Part shown: piece by piece, positions 1 to 11,160 of the stretch | Layout: each line of letters begins with the position of its first letter | Position numbering within the stretch: position 1 is the stretch's first letter | NCBI RefSeq assembly: GCF_001661265.1 | Contig: NW_017567011.1 | Location: 1 to 64,000 of the forward strand | DNA: 64,000 bases | Direction of reading: 5' to 3' | From: Saitoella complicata NRRL Y-17804 | Taxonomy: Eukaryota > Ascomycota > Saitoellomycetes > Saitoellales > Saitoellaceae | Notes under the pieces: model-generated | Databases searched by the model: none | The model's input: the letters and a program-made list of their open reading frames with translations, nothing else | Told to the model about the DNA's origin: nothing | Translations under genes and position numbers: made by a program

Positions 1-127
1 ACCCTAACCCTAACCCTAACCCTAACCCTAACCCTAACCCTAACCCTAACCCTAACCCTAACCCTAACCCTAACCCTAACCCTAACCCTAACCCTAACCC
101 TAACCCTAACCCTAACCCTAACCCTAA
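1..127. repeat. Telomere, (CCCTAA)n
   Basis: Uninterrupted CCCTAA hexamers, about 21 copies, from the first base to position 127, where unique sequence begins. Read outward this is (TTAGGG)n, the common telomere of filamentous fungi. It marks the left chromosome end; there is no degenerate telomere-associated repeat between it and the first gene. Confidence 0.98.
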
Positions 128-2911
128 GTCAAACTGATCCGGCAACCCCATCTCGTGCAGGAAGTCACCCGACCCGTCGGTGGGATGCACAACCCGCCAC
201 AGAAATTGGAGGTAGTCCGTCTCGAGGATATCCGCGCAGGTAAAGCGTTGCTGGTGCGGCGGCTGTTGCAGGATGATGCTCCGAATCTGATCTGGCTTGC
301 GGTCAAGCAGTACCATCAGGATTTCCCGGTCCAGATGCTTCTGGACCAGCACGGGAGCTCGACCAGCCTGATTGCTGGCAATTTCTGCAGCCGAGGCGCC
401 CGGATAGGGCACCTGGACGACAAGATCGGGAAAAACGCGCACAATGGCCGAGCGCAAGAGAAATCCCCAAGTGGGCACTTGGGGGAAGTGCGAGCTGCCG
501 TCCTTGGTCAAGATCGGGGTGTTGAAGGATTTGTTCAGCTCCAGCTTGATACTGTCACGAATTGCGTCGTCATCGCTGGCCATGTGGTTCACGACACTGA
601 GAGCACCGTCGATGAAACATTGCATCCAGGTTTGATCAATATGGAAGAACCGGATGCTCTCTGGAGGCAAGAAGCTGGGGTCGCCGACAAGATTGTGCGT
701 CGGGATGTCACTGAGATACAATTTGTCTAGAATCCAATTGTAGATGGTGGTCCAATCCGGAGAGTTTGCAACCAACAGATCACCCGCTGAAGTGCCATCG
801 CTCGCACCTTGAGCGGACGCGGCGCTGGCTGCCGCCTTCTGCACTCCAGCTGCGAATGATGCTTTCGTATCACGGTTCATGTTGGACTGAGCAGAAGAAC
901 TAGACGCATTGTGACTGAAGCGTTGCCTCAGGTCGGGTATACTCTCATGCGGACCGTCGGTAAAGGACGTAGTTTGATGGAGCACGGCAGCAACACTGTG
1001 CAAATTGGACATGAAATTCTTTGTCGACTTGGCACCAATCGTGGAGTCTGCCATGATCAGAGACACCGAAGACATTCCCTGCTGGTGCAAGTACTTCCGG
1101 TGCCGCAATAGAGCAGTAACGAAGTCCTGATCTGAGCCGCCCATGAGCTTGTCCGTTTGCCACGCACATGAATAAGTGAGGTCCATGAGGCCCGTGTTCA
1201 CATCGAAGATCTGATAATCTTGACCGCTATGGGACGATGCTGGCCACCCGCCCACAGCACCAGTTCGGGTTGACGTAGAGCCTGTAGGTGGGGGTGTTGC
1301 TTGAGTTGGCGACTTTGGCGTTGGAACCGGACTGAGAGGCCCACGATTCCAGGCAATAGAATTTTCGCCAGCTGGAGTGCGATAGCGTACCAACTGGTAC
1401 CCATTCTTGAGCCGGCCTAGTATACTTTCCTGAAGCATGGCAGCAAGATCGTCATCATATCCGCTTTCGATGTCTGTCGCTACCAGTCCGAGTTGCTTGC
1501 ATATACGTTGCTGGATTGTTTGAGGAGTGCGGAGTGAACACAATTGACCACCAATTTGCTTGTCTTTCTTGACCTGGTCGCCGATTGCCCGCATTGCTGT
1601 GTTGCTCCATAATCAGGATTTGACCATAACATAGGCGCGAGAGCGACTCACCATCCACAATGTTAACGATTTGTGGGGGTTGGCAAAGATATGTCCATCG
1701 AGTGAGCGATACAAAAGCGATTAACTCGTCGTCTGCAATTCCCGTCACTTCCAATTGGTCCACCAATTCCAAAGAAATTAGATGGACAGTCTGAGATCGA
1801 GGCTTGCTGCCTTGTCTAATGTCTGTGTTGTTCTTAGTTAACCATTGGTGCTATCGTTCATCTCGAGTGACATACCTGTTGGACCTGATCTCTTCGAGTG
1901 GACAACGCTGAATACACCAGTATCGCTGATTGCAGAAGCCGAGGTCGTCGCGATCCCTTGGGTGTTGACATCTCTCGTGTGGGCGAGAAACCTGAAGGAA
2001 GCAATGTCCGGAAACGACGAAGCTGCCGCACCGGAAGCACCCGGACTAGCAGTAGACGACGGAGCTGTCTTGATAGGAAACAGTTTCTTGAAGAGCGAAA
2101 ACTTCAAGAAGATAACTTGGACTGGGATGTTAGAATCCAGGCTCGGGTCCTCTGTCTCAGGATTCTTTGCCGGGTCCGTGTACGGCGGAATGTGCACTCT
2201 GGTCGAGCCCGGTGCACTTGTTGCACGATTCGGCAAATCAAGATACTCCCTAACAGTCATCGATACCGTGTATGTCGAACTCTGCTGGGTGGTCTGCAGT
2301 CTCGAAACGCCATCTTGGACAATTGAGTTTTGATAAATCGCCGTTGGTCCGTTGAGTTGATCGGCGGTCAAGCGAAGTTCGGGATCGGTTGGGTCATTGC
2401 AATCAAACGGAAACAGGGACAACCAGGGTATCATGTCTTCCTCATCGCTGTTTCGCTCCTGGATGTTGCGAGCCCATGGCAAATGCTCGTCATTGAATAT
2501 GATATGAGGAAGAACATTGGGCTGATCGACCTCCCCTTGCGGAGGATACGTACTGTGAATTTTGTTTGTATCAATTTGAAAGCGCGGCACCACGACTGTC
2601 ATGCGCTGTATCAGTGATGTTGTCGCGGTTCCGCTTCCGGGTAGGTCTAGCACTTGTGTGGGCACTGGAACTTCGGTACTCAGATCGTTGGTATCGGTGA
2701 GTTGGGTGAAGGTGGCGCTCTGGCTGACGGTTATGGTATAATCCCCTCCTTTCAGCGATGGTTCGTAGAATGAATAGAGCCTCATCCACCCTGGCTGGAG
2801 CTCGTCGACATGAGTGGGTGCCTCATTCTTGGAGCTCTCATCCGTTGGCTTGACAGCAACTTTCGCTAAGTTTCTGAGGACAAGTGCTCGTGGTCCGCTC
2901 ATGGTTGTCAT
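128..2911 (-). CDS. Large uncharacterised protein (LPW-motif family), 3' end lost at the telomere
   Basis: Three exons read toward the telomere: 2911-1876, 1810-1652 and 1596-128. The introns (65 and 54 nt) have GTATGT and GTGAGT donors and frame-consistent acceptors. Exon 1 encodes GWMRLYSFYEP, then VLPHIIFNDEHLPWAR and IPWLSLFPFD; exon 2 encodes LTRWTYLCQPP; exon 3 stays open for roughly 490 codons to EMGLPDQFDL and then reads TTA GGG as Leu-Gly. No stop is seen before the telomere, so the original 3' end is missing. From memory, fungal and bacterial proteins share the VLPH...LPW...PWL pattern and have no assigned function. It lies head-to-head with the gene at 3433, and a matched partner role is an inference. 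The start at 2911 is the first ATG of the open frame; nothing upstream looks coding. Confidence 0.75.
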
Positions 2912-3432
2912 ATCGTTGGTGATGTTTCCAGTGGGAGCAGGAGTTGGGCGTGGCCAGAGAGAACGCAGCAGCCTTGAACTGACGTGTATTTCTCAAAGGT
3001 GCGGACAGCAGTCCCGGCATAGGTCAGCCGCCCATCCCCACCAGCTGACTCTTCAGCTTTACCGCGGCTGGGGAATTGTGATCACTCTCGTAGAATCCGG
3101 CCGAGGTAGAAACAGCCATATGTCATGCTCATATGCATCCGGAGCCGCGGTTGCTTTGCGATGAAGGTATCGATCATGAGTCCATGTTTAAGAGGTTCCT
3201 CGCGGGCCGCCCGCCGCCGGCCGTACGTGCACGTCAAGTGTACATGCGGCGGGCCGCCGACATTGACCCTCATAACCTTAATGATCAATGAGGTAGGTGA
3301 GAAAGAGGTGGTGATCTCATGAAAGAGGTGGTGATGTTGTCCCGACGCAGTCGCAAAGGACTGTGCTGTTAAAGGGACGGTCTTGCGCCCGAAACCCATT
3401 GTGAGAGTCGCGATCGCCTTACCTCCATCATC
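2912..3432. promoter_or_regulatory. Shared divergent promoter with GC-rich inverted repeat
   Basis: This 521-bp gap separates two head-to-head genes and must hold both promoters. Positions 3205-3217 and 3246-3258 form a GC-rich inverted repeat (12 of 13 pairs) around a GTACGTGCAC-rich centre. A direct repeat GAAAGAGGTGGTGAT occurs near 3302 and 3320. No clear TATA box is seen. The inverted repeat could bind a zinc-cluster regulator, but that is only inferred from its shape. Confidence 0.5.
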
Positions 3433-6400
3433 ATGTCTGAGCAGACGGTTGCTGTGCCGATTGCACTGTCATGCTTTTGCTTGACCGAGAACAGCTGTGA
3501 CCTCGCGAATGGCTATCGGATTGCCCCAATAACACAGCCAGGGTAAGTCATCTCCATCTTCGCGCATTAGATCAACCTCTCTGACAGACAAAGTTACACA
3601 TTTCTGCGCTTGAGCGATGGTCTCATCGAGCCAGATATCCAGGATCCGGTTGACCTGCACTCAACACAGCCATGGAACATGAACTCGCGCATCGCCGACC
3701 TTGGGTCCGGCGCCTTGCTCGAGGACAGACTTGGCGTCTATGTTCACTGGACTTTGCCACAATTTTACCGGACAGGCTACTCTGCTGCTGGGGATGCAGC
3801 GTCTGATCTCGCCCAGCAGGCAGAGCGCCAGAGAAGGGTAATCGAGGAAATTGTTTCGTTTAGAGAACAGCATCACTGATCCTCCTTTCTGTGTGCAGGC
3901 CGGTTTTCCCCCACGTGCATCGCACGCAGCGCCGGGTGCGACCCCGGCAGGTATCACTGGGGCACCACAGTTCAGGCCAGTTCCGAACGTATGGATTGTG
4001 GTTCGAAGGCTTGATATTACGAGCGTCATCCCTTCCGGTGCACCCATTGAGCCCCTGAAGGCATGGGTTGTATTATCCGATGCATTGAGAAACATCAACG
4101 ATCTTCCAGATGACGTTGATCTCCAGGTAGACGTCTCACCATTCATCAACGTGAATCCAGACGATGTGGCCGGCAAGCCTGACCAGCTCATTGAAGGCCA
4201 GTCAGAGGTGTTTCTTGGAATGAAACTTGATATACACGAATGGGAAGAGCAACATTATGACAACGTCGCCTCTCTTCATCTTACGACGATGTGTGAGTTC
4301 TTCAGTCCTCGATCGACCCAATTTGTCACTAACTGGCGAGACAGCATCTGGAAATCCGCTGTTTGCGGATTTCACTCATCAGAATATGAATGTTTTCACC
4401 ATGTTGGACAATTTTGAATACCCAAATCCTACCTCGACAGACCCAAACCACAAATCTCACCTCACTCAAGCTCATGCGGACTATTTTGTCCTCGGCTATC
4501 ACAGTCAAAGTCAAGACGATCCACTTATCACCGCTGGCAAACCGGCAACGGTATCCGCAGCAGGTTCTGGGACATCAGTCCACGTCACTGAGCCAACAAA
4601 CTTGGACAGACTCAACACCTGTAACATGCAGCTCAAGGATCCAATTCTCAGAGATAGCAACGGCAATGCTGTTCAACGCGACGGCCAGGACGTCCAAATT
4701 CCCTGGCTGGCACAAGAGGCACAGGCCAGGCTGCTTTGCCACGCCGTCACATATGGCGTCAACTACAACAGGTCCACGCAACCGACGACCGTGCTCGCTC
4801 AACAGGCCGCGAGCGCCCTCCGTGCACAGCCTATATCTGTGGGCGTGACGCCGATTGACGCCTTGCTCGCATATAGTCGGTCGTTCCAGGACCGTGATAG
4901 CGGCCGAATGTCTGAAATGGAGAAAGACCTGCTGTTAATTTCCACGCTCTTACAAAACAACCAAGGCGACGACGATGTCGATGGACTGCAAGCAGCGGCG
5001 GATGAGCAACTCGAATTGGCATTTACAAAGGTCAACGCTGGCACGGAATGGAAATTGAAGCAGTTTCAAGATCCAAGGACAGGACCTGTACAAGCTACAC
5101 CTAGCGAGGTCGGCGATCTGATCCAGATCAATGCCGTTCAACGGGCAGTGGACTACATGACGCGTCGTCAATCGATCAACTCGTGGTATCTCTTTGCATC
5201 GTGGTGGAACTGGACTGCTGCATCGTTCATCGACGAAGATATTCCCACGTATGTTGACAACTTCCGCAAATTGGCTGATCAGGTCACGCAACTGCAAAGT
5301 TTGTGGGCTACGAACGGAACTACTCCTACCAAGACCATCATAGATACGAAAGCCAAGTGTCAGACTTCGACGTCTGATCGATTCTACCAGCGGAAAGACC
5401 CGACGCTTCTGTTTGGCAATATCAGCAAGGGCTGGGATGCCGATTTTATGTCGAAGATCCCTGTTCGTCTAGACAATCAGATCTTGACAGCAAGTACCGA
5501 GGAGGTGCGTGGCTGGAAAGGCGCCTCGCAGTTCTTCGACGGCATCGTTGCGAACAAAAGGATTCCGGCGGAGCTCAAGCAATCCATGCGCACATTGCTG
5601 TCCGAGTTCCTCCAATTGAGAGAGGACAACCAAAATGACCAACCTGCGCCAGGAAAGGTCGTACCGCTCTATCATGTGGAGCCATCAATCACAACGCCTT
5701 CGAGCTCAACCAACACTACGACACCTTCCCCTCCCTCCGGGAAACAAAGCCGGGATCGCTGGAGAAACACCCAACCATGGAGACCGCTCTTCGTGGAATG
5801 GGAGGCAAAGTATTACCATATCCCTTTTGACAAATGGATACTGGGAGAGCATCACCAGTACAGCAACTGGGGTGCCAAAGTCATGAAGTACGGCTTCGAC
5901 CAGGATAAAGCCATTGCACTAGGCCCAAACGAGAAACCTGACATTCGCACCGTTCGAGGACGGAATTATCTCATCCCGCAAGGAGCAAGCACTCTCAACA
6001 CTCTCGTGTCACAAATCTTTGAGAACACGAACCCGTCTGTGCTTGAGAACGATTACCATTTGTCCAAGGATGAGCAGGGTACACTCCTGGATATACTTTC
6101 CGATGTCGACATCGTGTCCTTTCCCTTGACTGGCCTTACTTCTCAGCTGCTCACTCAGTTCGAAGGAAGTCACGTTAACCCTCTGGTGAGGTTACCAGGT
6201 CTTGAAAGCCGTGTTATCGCGGAAGCCAAGGACGTGTACCAAAAGGCAGTCGATGCGGCATTCAAAAATCGATCTAGACCCCCACCCGCAGACCTGGACG
6301 TCGTGATGCGCCAGATGAACTCAAGCACGACAACAACTCCATATGGCGACCTTCCAGTCGGTGATAGCGATGACCCGATGAAGCCCGTGACGCATGGGCA

Positions 6401-8240
6401 ACTTGTCTTCACGCAGATCAACGTCATTGACAAATTTGGACAGGCCATCTCCATCGTCGACCCCGAGCCATGGCGCCTGGCGCAGAATCGGCCAATCACG
6501 CCTTGTATATCCGATACGTACTACCCAGGAATCGTGGATGACAAGAAGCCCAGTGATGCTGCTTCACAGCCAAACATTATTGTGCCGTTACCTAACAATA
6601 GTCACGCGTGTCCATTCATCTCTCTCACGCCGAGTATAAACCAACCGGCTCGATTGAACGCTCACTTTCTTTTGGACGATTCCATCACCCCGACTGCCGT
6701 TGGAGCAGGCACTGCAGGCGGTACAGCCATATCCCAAAGACCTGTCTATCGATCATGCACCGATTGGGACAATCCGGTCGTAGGATGGCTCGTCGTCAAC
6801 TACGCCGACCAAGGCATTCAAGTGTTTCTTGCTGATGGGACCTTCTACCGCGAACGCCGCCGTGGAGGTCGGACAAAGGGACAAACTGTCGCATCGCGAA
6901 AATGGCTGCCGTTCGAACCTCCTGCTACGTCCATGATAGCTGATGCCAAAACGAAACAGCTCGACTTTCTCATTGAGCAACTGAAGAATGACGACTACTT
7001 CGAAGGCATGATTGCGATGTTGAACCAGTCCATTGATATGAACCAGGGGGGTAAAACACTCCCACCTCCCCCAAGTTCATATGGCGCGTACACGTCAACT
7101 ATGGTTGGTAAACCTACTGTTCTCGTCAATGCTGGCTGGAGCCTCGAGCTATCGCAAGAAGCGAACAAGAGCTGGAGTACTTTGCAAAGTACAGCCGTTG
7201 AACCCAGCGCCCCTCCCGTTCCCGGGAAGCAGGCTCCAAGAACACTCCTGAAGCCCAATGGATCGTCGTGGGAATCGTGGCCAGATGCCACGCCTCGAAA
7301 TCCCGTTCCGGATGACACGCAGGCAGGCGGCTATCATTTCAAAGTGAAGATTGGCGATGGAGACCGGAATTACGACGGCTTACTAGGTTTCTTTGTGCCG
7401 CGGGATGATCACGATTTCGCAGCTCATCCCGAACTGGGCGATACTGACTTCTCACGCATCTACACGTACCTCACCGAAGGCATGCCTGCCACCATGCCTG
7501 CGCCGAATGCCGATCCCCGCATCGACCTCAACGGCAGTTCAACATATTATCCGACGCTTACGCCGTACTATCAAGACCTGCTCAGCACCTCCTTCACCTC
7601 CAGCGCTATGTCCACCCAACAAGATCACGACGCCCGTCTCCGCCGCCTCCTACTGATCATCGACCCCTTTCAGCCCCTGCACGCCTACACAGCCATACTT
7701 CCCAACAAGACGCTCCAACTCGGAAATTACATCATCGAACAGGCGCTGAGCCGCATCTCGGCCTTCTGGCGCATCGGCCCTGTGCTGGTCGCGGCAGACG
7801 TGCCGGCCTTCGAGCAGACAAAAGTGCTTAAGGGCGACGAGCTGGATGAGATTGCAAAGCAGGCAGCAGCGACGGCACAGGAATCGTTATCGACGGGACA
7901 ACCGCCGGCACCAAAAGTCGTGCTGCCTATATCTGCAGGCATGATGGCGCTGGCGGAGAAGCAAGGCGACAAGGCGGGACTGTGGTATCTGCAGCCGTAC
8001 TGGGCTGTGCTAGATAACACTTCAAGGAGCACGATGACCCCTGGTGATGGCGTTCCGGCAAGTCCGGCTTCTTCTTCAACTTCTGCTTTACCGAATACAC
8101 ATTTCAACGCTCTCGGTGTTGCTCCGTCAGCGACAGCGGGTGATGCAACAACGCTCAAGTTGCAGGACGGGCCCTACTCCATGGTTGAAGGCTTTTTACA
8201 GATTTCACGACCAATATCAAGCTTAACGACCGAAAGTTGA
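3433..8240 (+). CDS. Large uncharacterised protein (HWTLP-motif family), about 1,540 aa
   Basis: Four exons fit without a frame conflict: 3433-3542, 3615-3837, 3899-4292 and 4345-8240, with introns of 72, 61 and 52 nt. The N-terminus reads MSEQTVAVPIALSCF then YRIAPITQP; exon 2 holds SRIADLG and LGVYVHWTLPQFYRTG; exon 3 holds FRPVPNVWIVVRRLD and DVDLQVDVSPF; exon 4 opens with NPLFADFTHQNMNVFTMLDNF. No signal peptide or membrane segment is obvious. I recall similar large proteins in filamentous ascomycetes, and bacterial proteins with an HW-LP motif followed by PNRWLV, all of unknown function. The neighbour at 128-2911 is transcribed divergently from the same intergenic region, so the two are probably co-expressed. 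This copy looks intact. Function is unknown. Confidence 0.8.
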
Positions 8241-8538
8241 GGGTTGGAGACACGGTAATCGGAGATACTGTCAGGTGTATCGAACCCTTCACACGCGTAC
8301 GTGTTCACAGTAGCTGCAAGTTGTCGATTTATTGATCATACTGAGCTTGAAGTCTTCAGTTATGGAAAAATACCAGGGTATCGATAGCACTAAACATTCA
8401 CTGTACTAAACATCTCGTTCCTGCCATGTGAACCATCTTTCCCGCTGAGTGCAGACAAGATTGCAGTCGAGAGCGCGAAGGAAAAGATTGAGTTTTCCAA
8501 TGAACCACAGAAATCATGACGAGTAACAGGTAAGGAAA

Positions 8539-8910
8539 GTGCGGGACACCAAAACTACTGCTGATCATCGTGCGAACGTGCTTTCCAAGCTTGGCGTCGA
8601 TAACACCGAATATCTTTGGAGCCGAAACGTCGAAGCTGACTGTTTCAACGGTTTAGTGAACAAAGGCCTTGGCTGTAGTTTGTACTGGTGTGGCCCTGGG
8701 GATGATTTTTACTGCATGACTCAAAATGACGAAGTAAATAAGTTGTTGTCCAACGTCTCTGTAAACGACACAGACCGGCTTCTGTTCGACAATCACGTTG
8801 CCGCCGACCAACCTCCGCTGAGAATCATGGCTATTGTGTACCCCGCGCAGAATACTATTGGGTATAACTTTACGGCGCAAAATATTGGTATTGGTTGCTC
8901 TCATTCATAA
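8539..8910 (+). CDS. Possible small Cys-containing protein, unrecognised
   Basis: An open frame of about 120 codons without a convincing ATG (it opens on GTG). It contains CFNGLVNKGLGCSLYWCG and DFYCMTQNDEV, and ends in IGIGCSHS. The Cys spacing and composition look more protein-like than the other frames, but no start, splice site or family was recognised. It may be a terminal exon or a relic. Confidence 0.25.
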   Translation: MRDTKTTADHRANVLSKLGVDNTEYLWSRNVEADCFNGLVNKGLGCSLYWCGPGDDFYCMTQNDEVNKLLSNVSVNDTDRLLFDNHVAADQPPLRIMAIVYPAQNTIGYNFTAQNIGIGCSHS

Positions 8911-9519
8911 ATGAGATTGCGATTGGGTTATCGGTTGCATGTCGTATCTCCACTTCGGGGTACTTGACGTTCAAATGAAGCAGCATTCCCCGTTTGCAAC
9001 GACCACGAGTCAGGCCCAGCCAAGTAAAGCTCGACACCCCTACACGTACAACACGATAGAGCGAAGACACCAACATCGCAGGGAAACAGCGACAACTGTA
9101 TACGACACAAATATTGAAGTCGTTCACTTGGGCCAGTAACAGGAGGTCATGAAGACAACCACGTTGTCTGTATCTACGACAAGGCGCAACCGTTGAAGCA
9201 GCTTTTTGGGTATATAACGTTGGCGCTACCCCCGTACCTGCGGCCGCGGGGATCTGGAGCTGAATCCAGACATCGCAGTACGCCCGCATGACGAGTAGCG
9301 TCGGGCGTGAACCACAGTGACTAGTATGTTTGGCACGCGACATCACACCAGACGATCAGTTGCGAAGGACAACCCTCAACATTGGATGAGGGCATGTTGT
9401 ACTTGCGTACATGTGCCGAATCGTACGATACATATCCCTCAGTTGGTTATTCGCAACTGAGCTTCAGGCTTTTTCTGGCGAAGTCCCAGGCCTTTCGGAG
9501 TCAGTGGCTGAGTGTCTTA
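8911..9519. other. Intergenic, no gene seen
   Basis: Apart from the 85-bp repeat copy at 9215-9299, nothing here has coding character that I trust; the short open frames overlap on both strands. Confidence 0.5.
9215..9299 (+). repeat. 85-bp dispersed repeat, copy 1
   Basis: Identical base for base to 16838-16922. It starts TAACGTTGGCGCTACC, contains a GCGGCCGC site and ends GACGAGTAGC. The flanking bases differ from those of copy 2, so the shared unit is sharply bounded. No terminal inverted repeats or target-site duplication are evident. Its nature is unknown. Confidence 0.85.
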
Positions 9520-10400
9520 ATCGACTGGATGACCGAGGGCCTCTCGAAGCGGCAGAGTGGTCCTGACGTGCTTGATCAGGAGTTCATGGTGGCCACGCAG
9601 CATTTCGTCTTTGCGGGATAACCACCAATTCAGCTTGTGTCGATGTTCGGCTTCCTGCAAAACCGTGCCGGACATTCTGAGTGGGTAAGCCGCGCCCAAA
9701 ACCAGATCGCGATCCATGATGAGACGGACCCCCTGCTGGGTGCGATGGTACAATCGAGGGATCTGCTCCATGGAGGTGGTGGTGCCTTGGTAGCCGACTT
9801 CTGATCCCTCCAGACTCCGCGTGGTAGCCTTGCTCGAGACCTCCTTTTTGCCCAAGTTGAACAGCATCAATCGCCAGTTGTGGACGATGCCAGAGGTCGT
9901 GCTTCTCTCCTGCCTCTTCCATCGCCGACAGAGCCTGCGGAGAATTTCGTCCAGAGTGTTGGTGTTGCTGCTGCAAAGAATTCCCGTCGCGGAGCCGACA
10001 GGCCTCTCGGAACACCAGCAGCTGAGCGCAGTAGATCATACCCCACGGAGAACTACAGAGGACTGTTGAAGCTACCGGGCACCTTCCAGCCCATGGAAAT
10101 GCGGTTGACTGCCACCATGGCGCAGTACGACAGCAGGGGCGACTCGAAGCGGTACCCGGGTAGGTCCTGTCGGATCATCGTCATGCTCCATTTCAGCACG
10201 GCCGATCTCAGCCCTTCTTTGTCGTCCGCATCGGCCGCTGCTTTCAAGCATTCTTCGAAATCCATCCACTGCTCTTTCGTGCCGCTGAACAATGGGTTCT
10301 CTTCCCGTAACCCATCCTCGTCCTCTTCGTCGCTGCCGCCGCCTGTGGAAACGCATCCGATCTCACCAGCGTTGGGAGTAACTATAGCCGAAGCAAGCGC
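9520..10400 (-). pseudogene. Remnant of a subtelomeric protein gene, possibly of the helicase-associated family
   Basis: The minus strand carries protein-like stretches in more than one frame. Around 10053-10400 it reads SDEEDEDGLREENPLFSG then FESPLLSYCAMVAVNRISMG and VPGSFNSP. A second frame near 10039 continues IYCAQLLVFREACRLRDG, and a third (9517-9870) reads TSMEQIPRLYHRTQQGVRL. The order and wording resemble, from memory, the region that precedes RecQ/DEAD-type helicases in large fungal telomere-linked proteins. At least two frame changes separate the pieces, so it is not a working gene as assembled. The family call is tentative. Confidence 0.35.
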
Positions 10401-10404
10401 GTAA

Positions 10405-11075
10405 ACGGTCTTAAATATTTAAGAGACAGATCGGCTCCCTTATGTTGCAATTGTAAACTATATTGCAACTGAGAGTAGGACCTCAACCTCAAATCATGGG
10501 CTGAGGTTCCACCCCACGTATCCTCATAACGTTAACACCACACTTCATTCCGAGACACGTCTCTATGACTTCACACCTGTGTCGAATACGGCCGCGGCCC
10601 GCGGCCCGCACCCCTAACCCAGCTGCGCGGTTTTATCGATTTCTGGTGAGCGCGTCCCCGGCGGCCGATTGCGAGCGATGTGGTCTGTGCGCGGTCACTT
10701 GCTCGGTTATCAATGAATCCTATAGCCAGGGTACCATGCGTAAGATGAACGGGTCAAAGCTAGCTATAGTTAGGGAGGGCGACTGTAATCGCGATCATGA
10801 TCTAATCCTGCTCAAAATCTACAGAGGTTTGACTATCCCCAACATGTACGCTTGATTCCTTGATTCAAAATCCTTAACAATTATGCTCTGTGGCGCGGCA
10901 ACGTCCGTGCGTTCCCGTCCGGCGTGAAGTCTGAGCGTGCCGTGGGTCACAGCAGCCATCGACGCCGTGACCGAGCTCCAACATGCCGCTCTTAAAAGAC
11001 CCCCGAACTTCTCCGCCTCAGTTCCCCATCTTGTTTCACCCATTCCCGTCCGCTTCGAGCCCGCTCACTGCACCT
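10405..11075. other. Intergenic, nothing recognised
   Basis: No frame here is convincing. A single CCCCTAACCC near 10611 is too short to count as telomeric. The right end merges into the promoter of the gene at 11161. Confidence 0.5.
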
Positions 11076-11079
11076 TGGT

Positions 11080-11086
11080 TATAAAA
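11080..11086 (+). promoter_or_regulatory. TATA box of the secreted-protein gene
   Basis: TATAAAA lies 75 bp before the ATG at 11161, a usual fungal distance. The paralogue at 14479-15401 has a matching box. Confidence 0.65.
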
Positions 11087-11160
11087 GCCGTCTGCCTGGC
11101 AAACACCATGTTGTCAACGGTCCCAATCGCTCGTTATCACAACCTACTTGCTTCCTCGCT

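Noticed and set aside
155-730. Plus-strand open frame of 191 codons beside the telomere
   Set aside because: It is antisense to exon 3 of the truncated LPW-family gene, whose minus-strand frame is open throughout and makes family sense.
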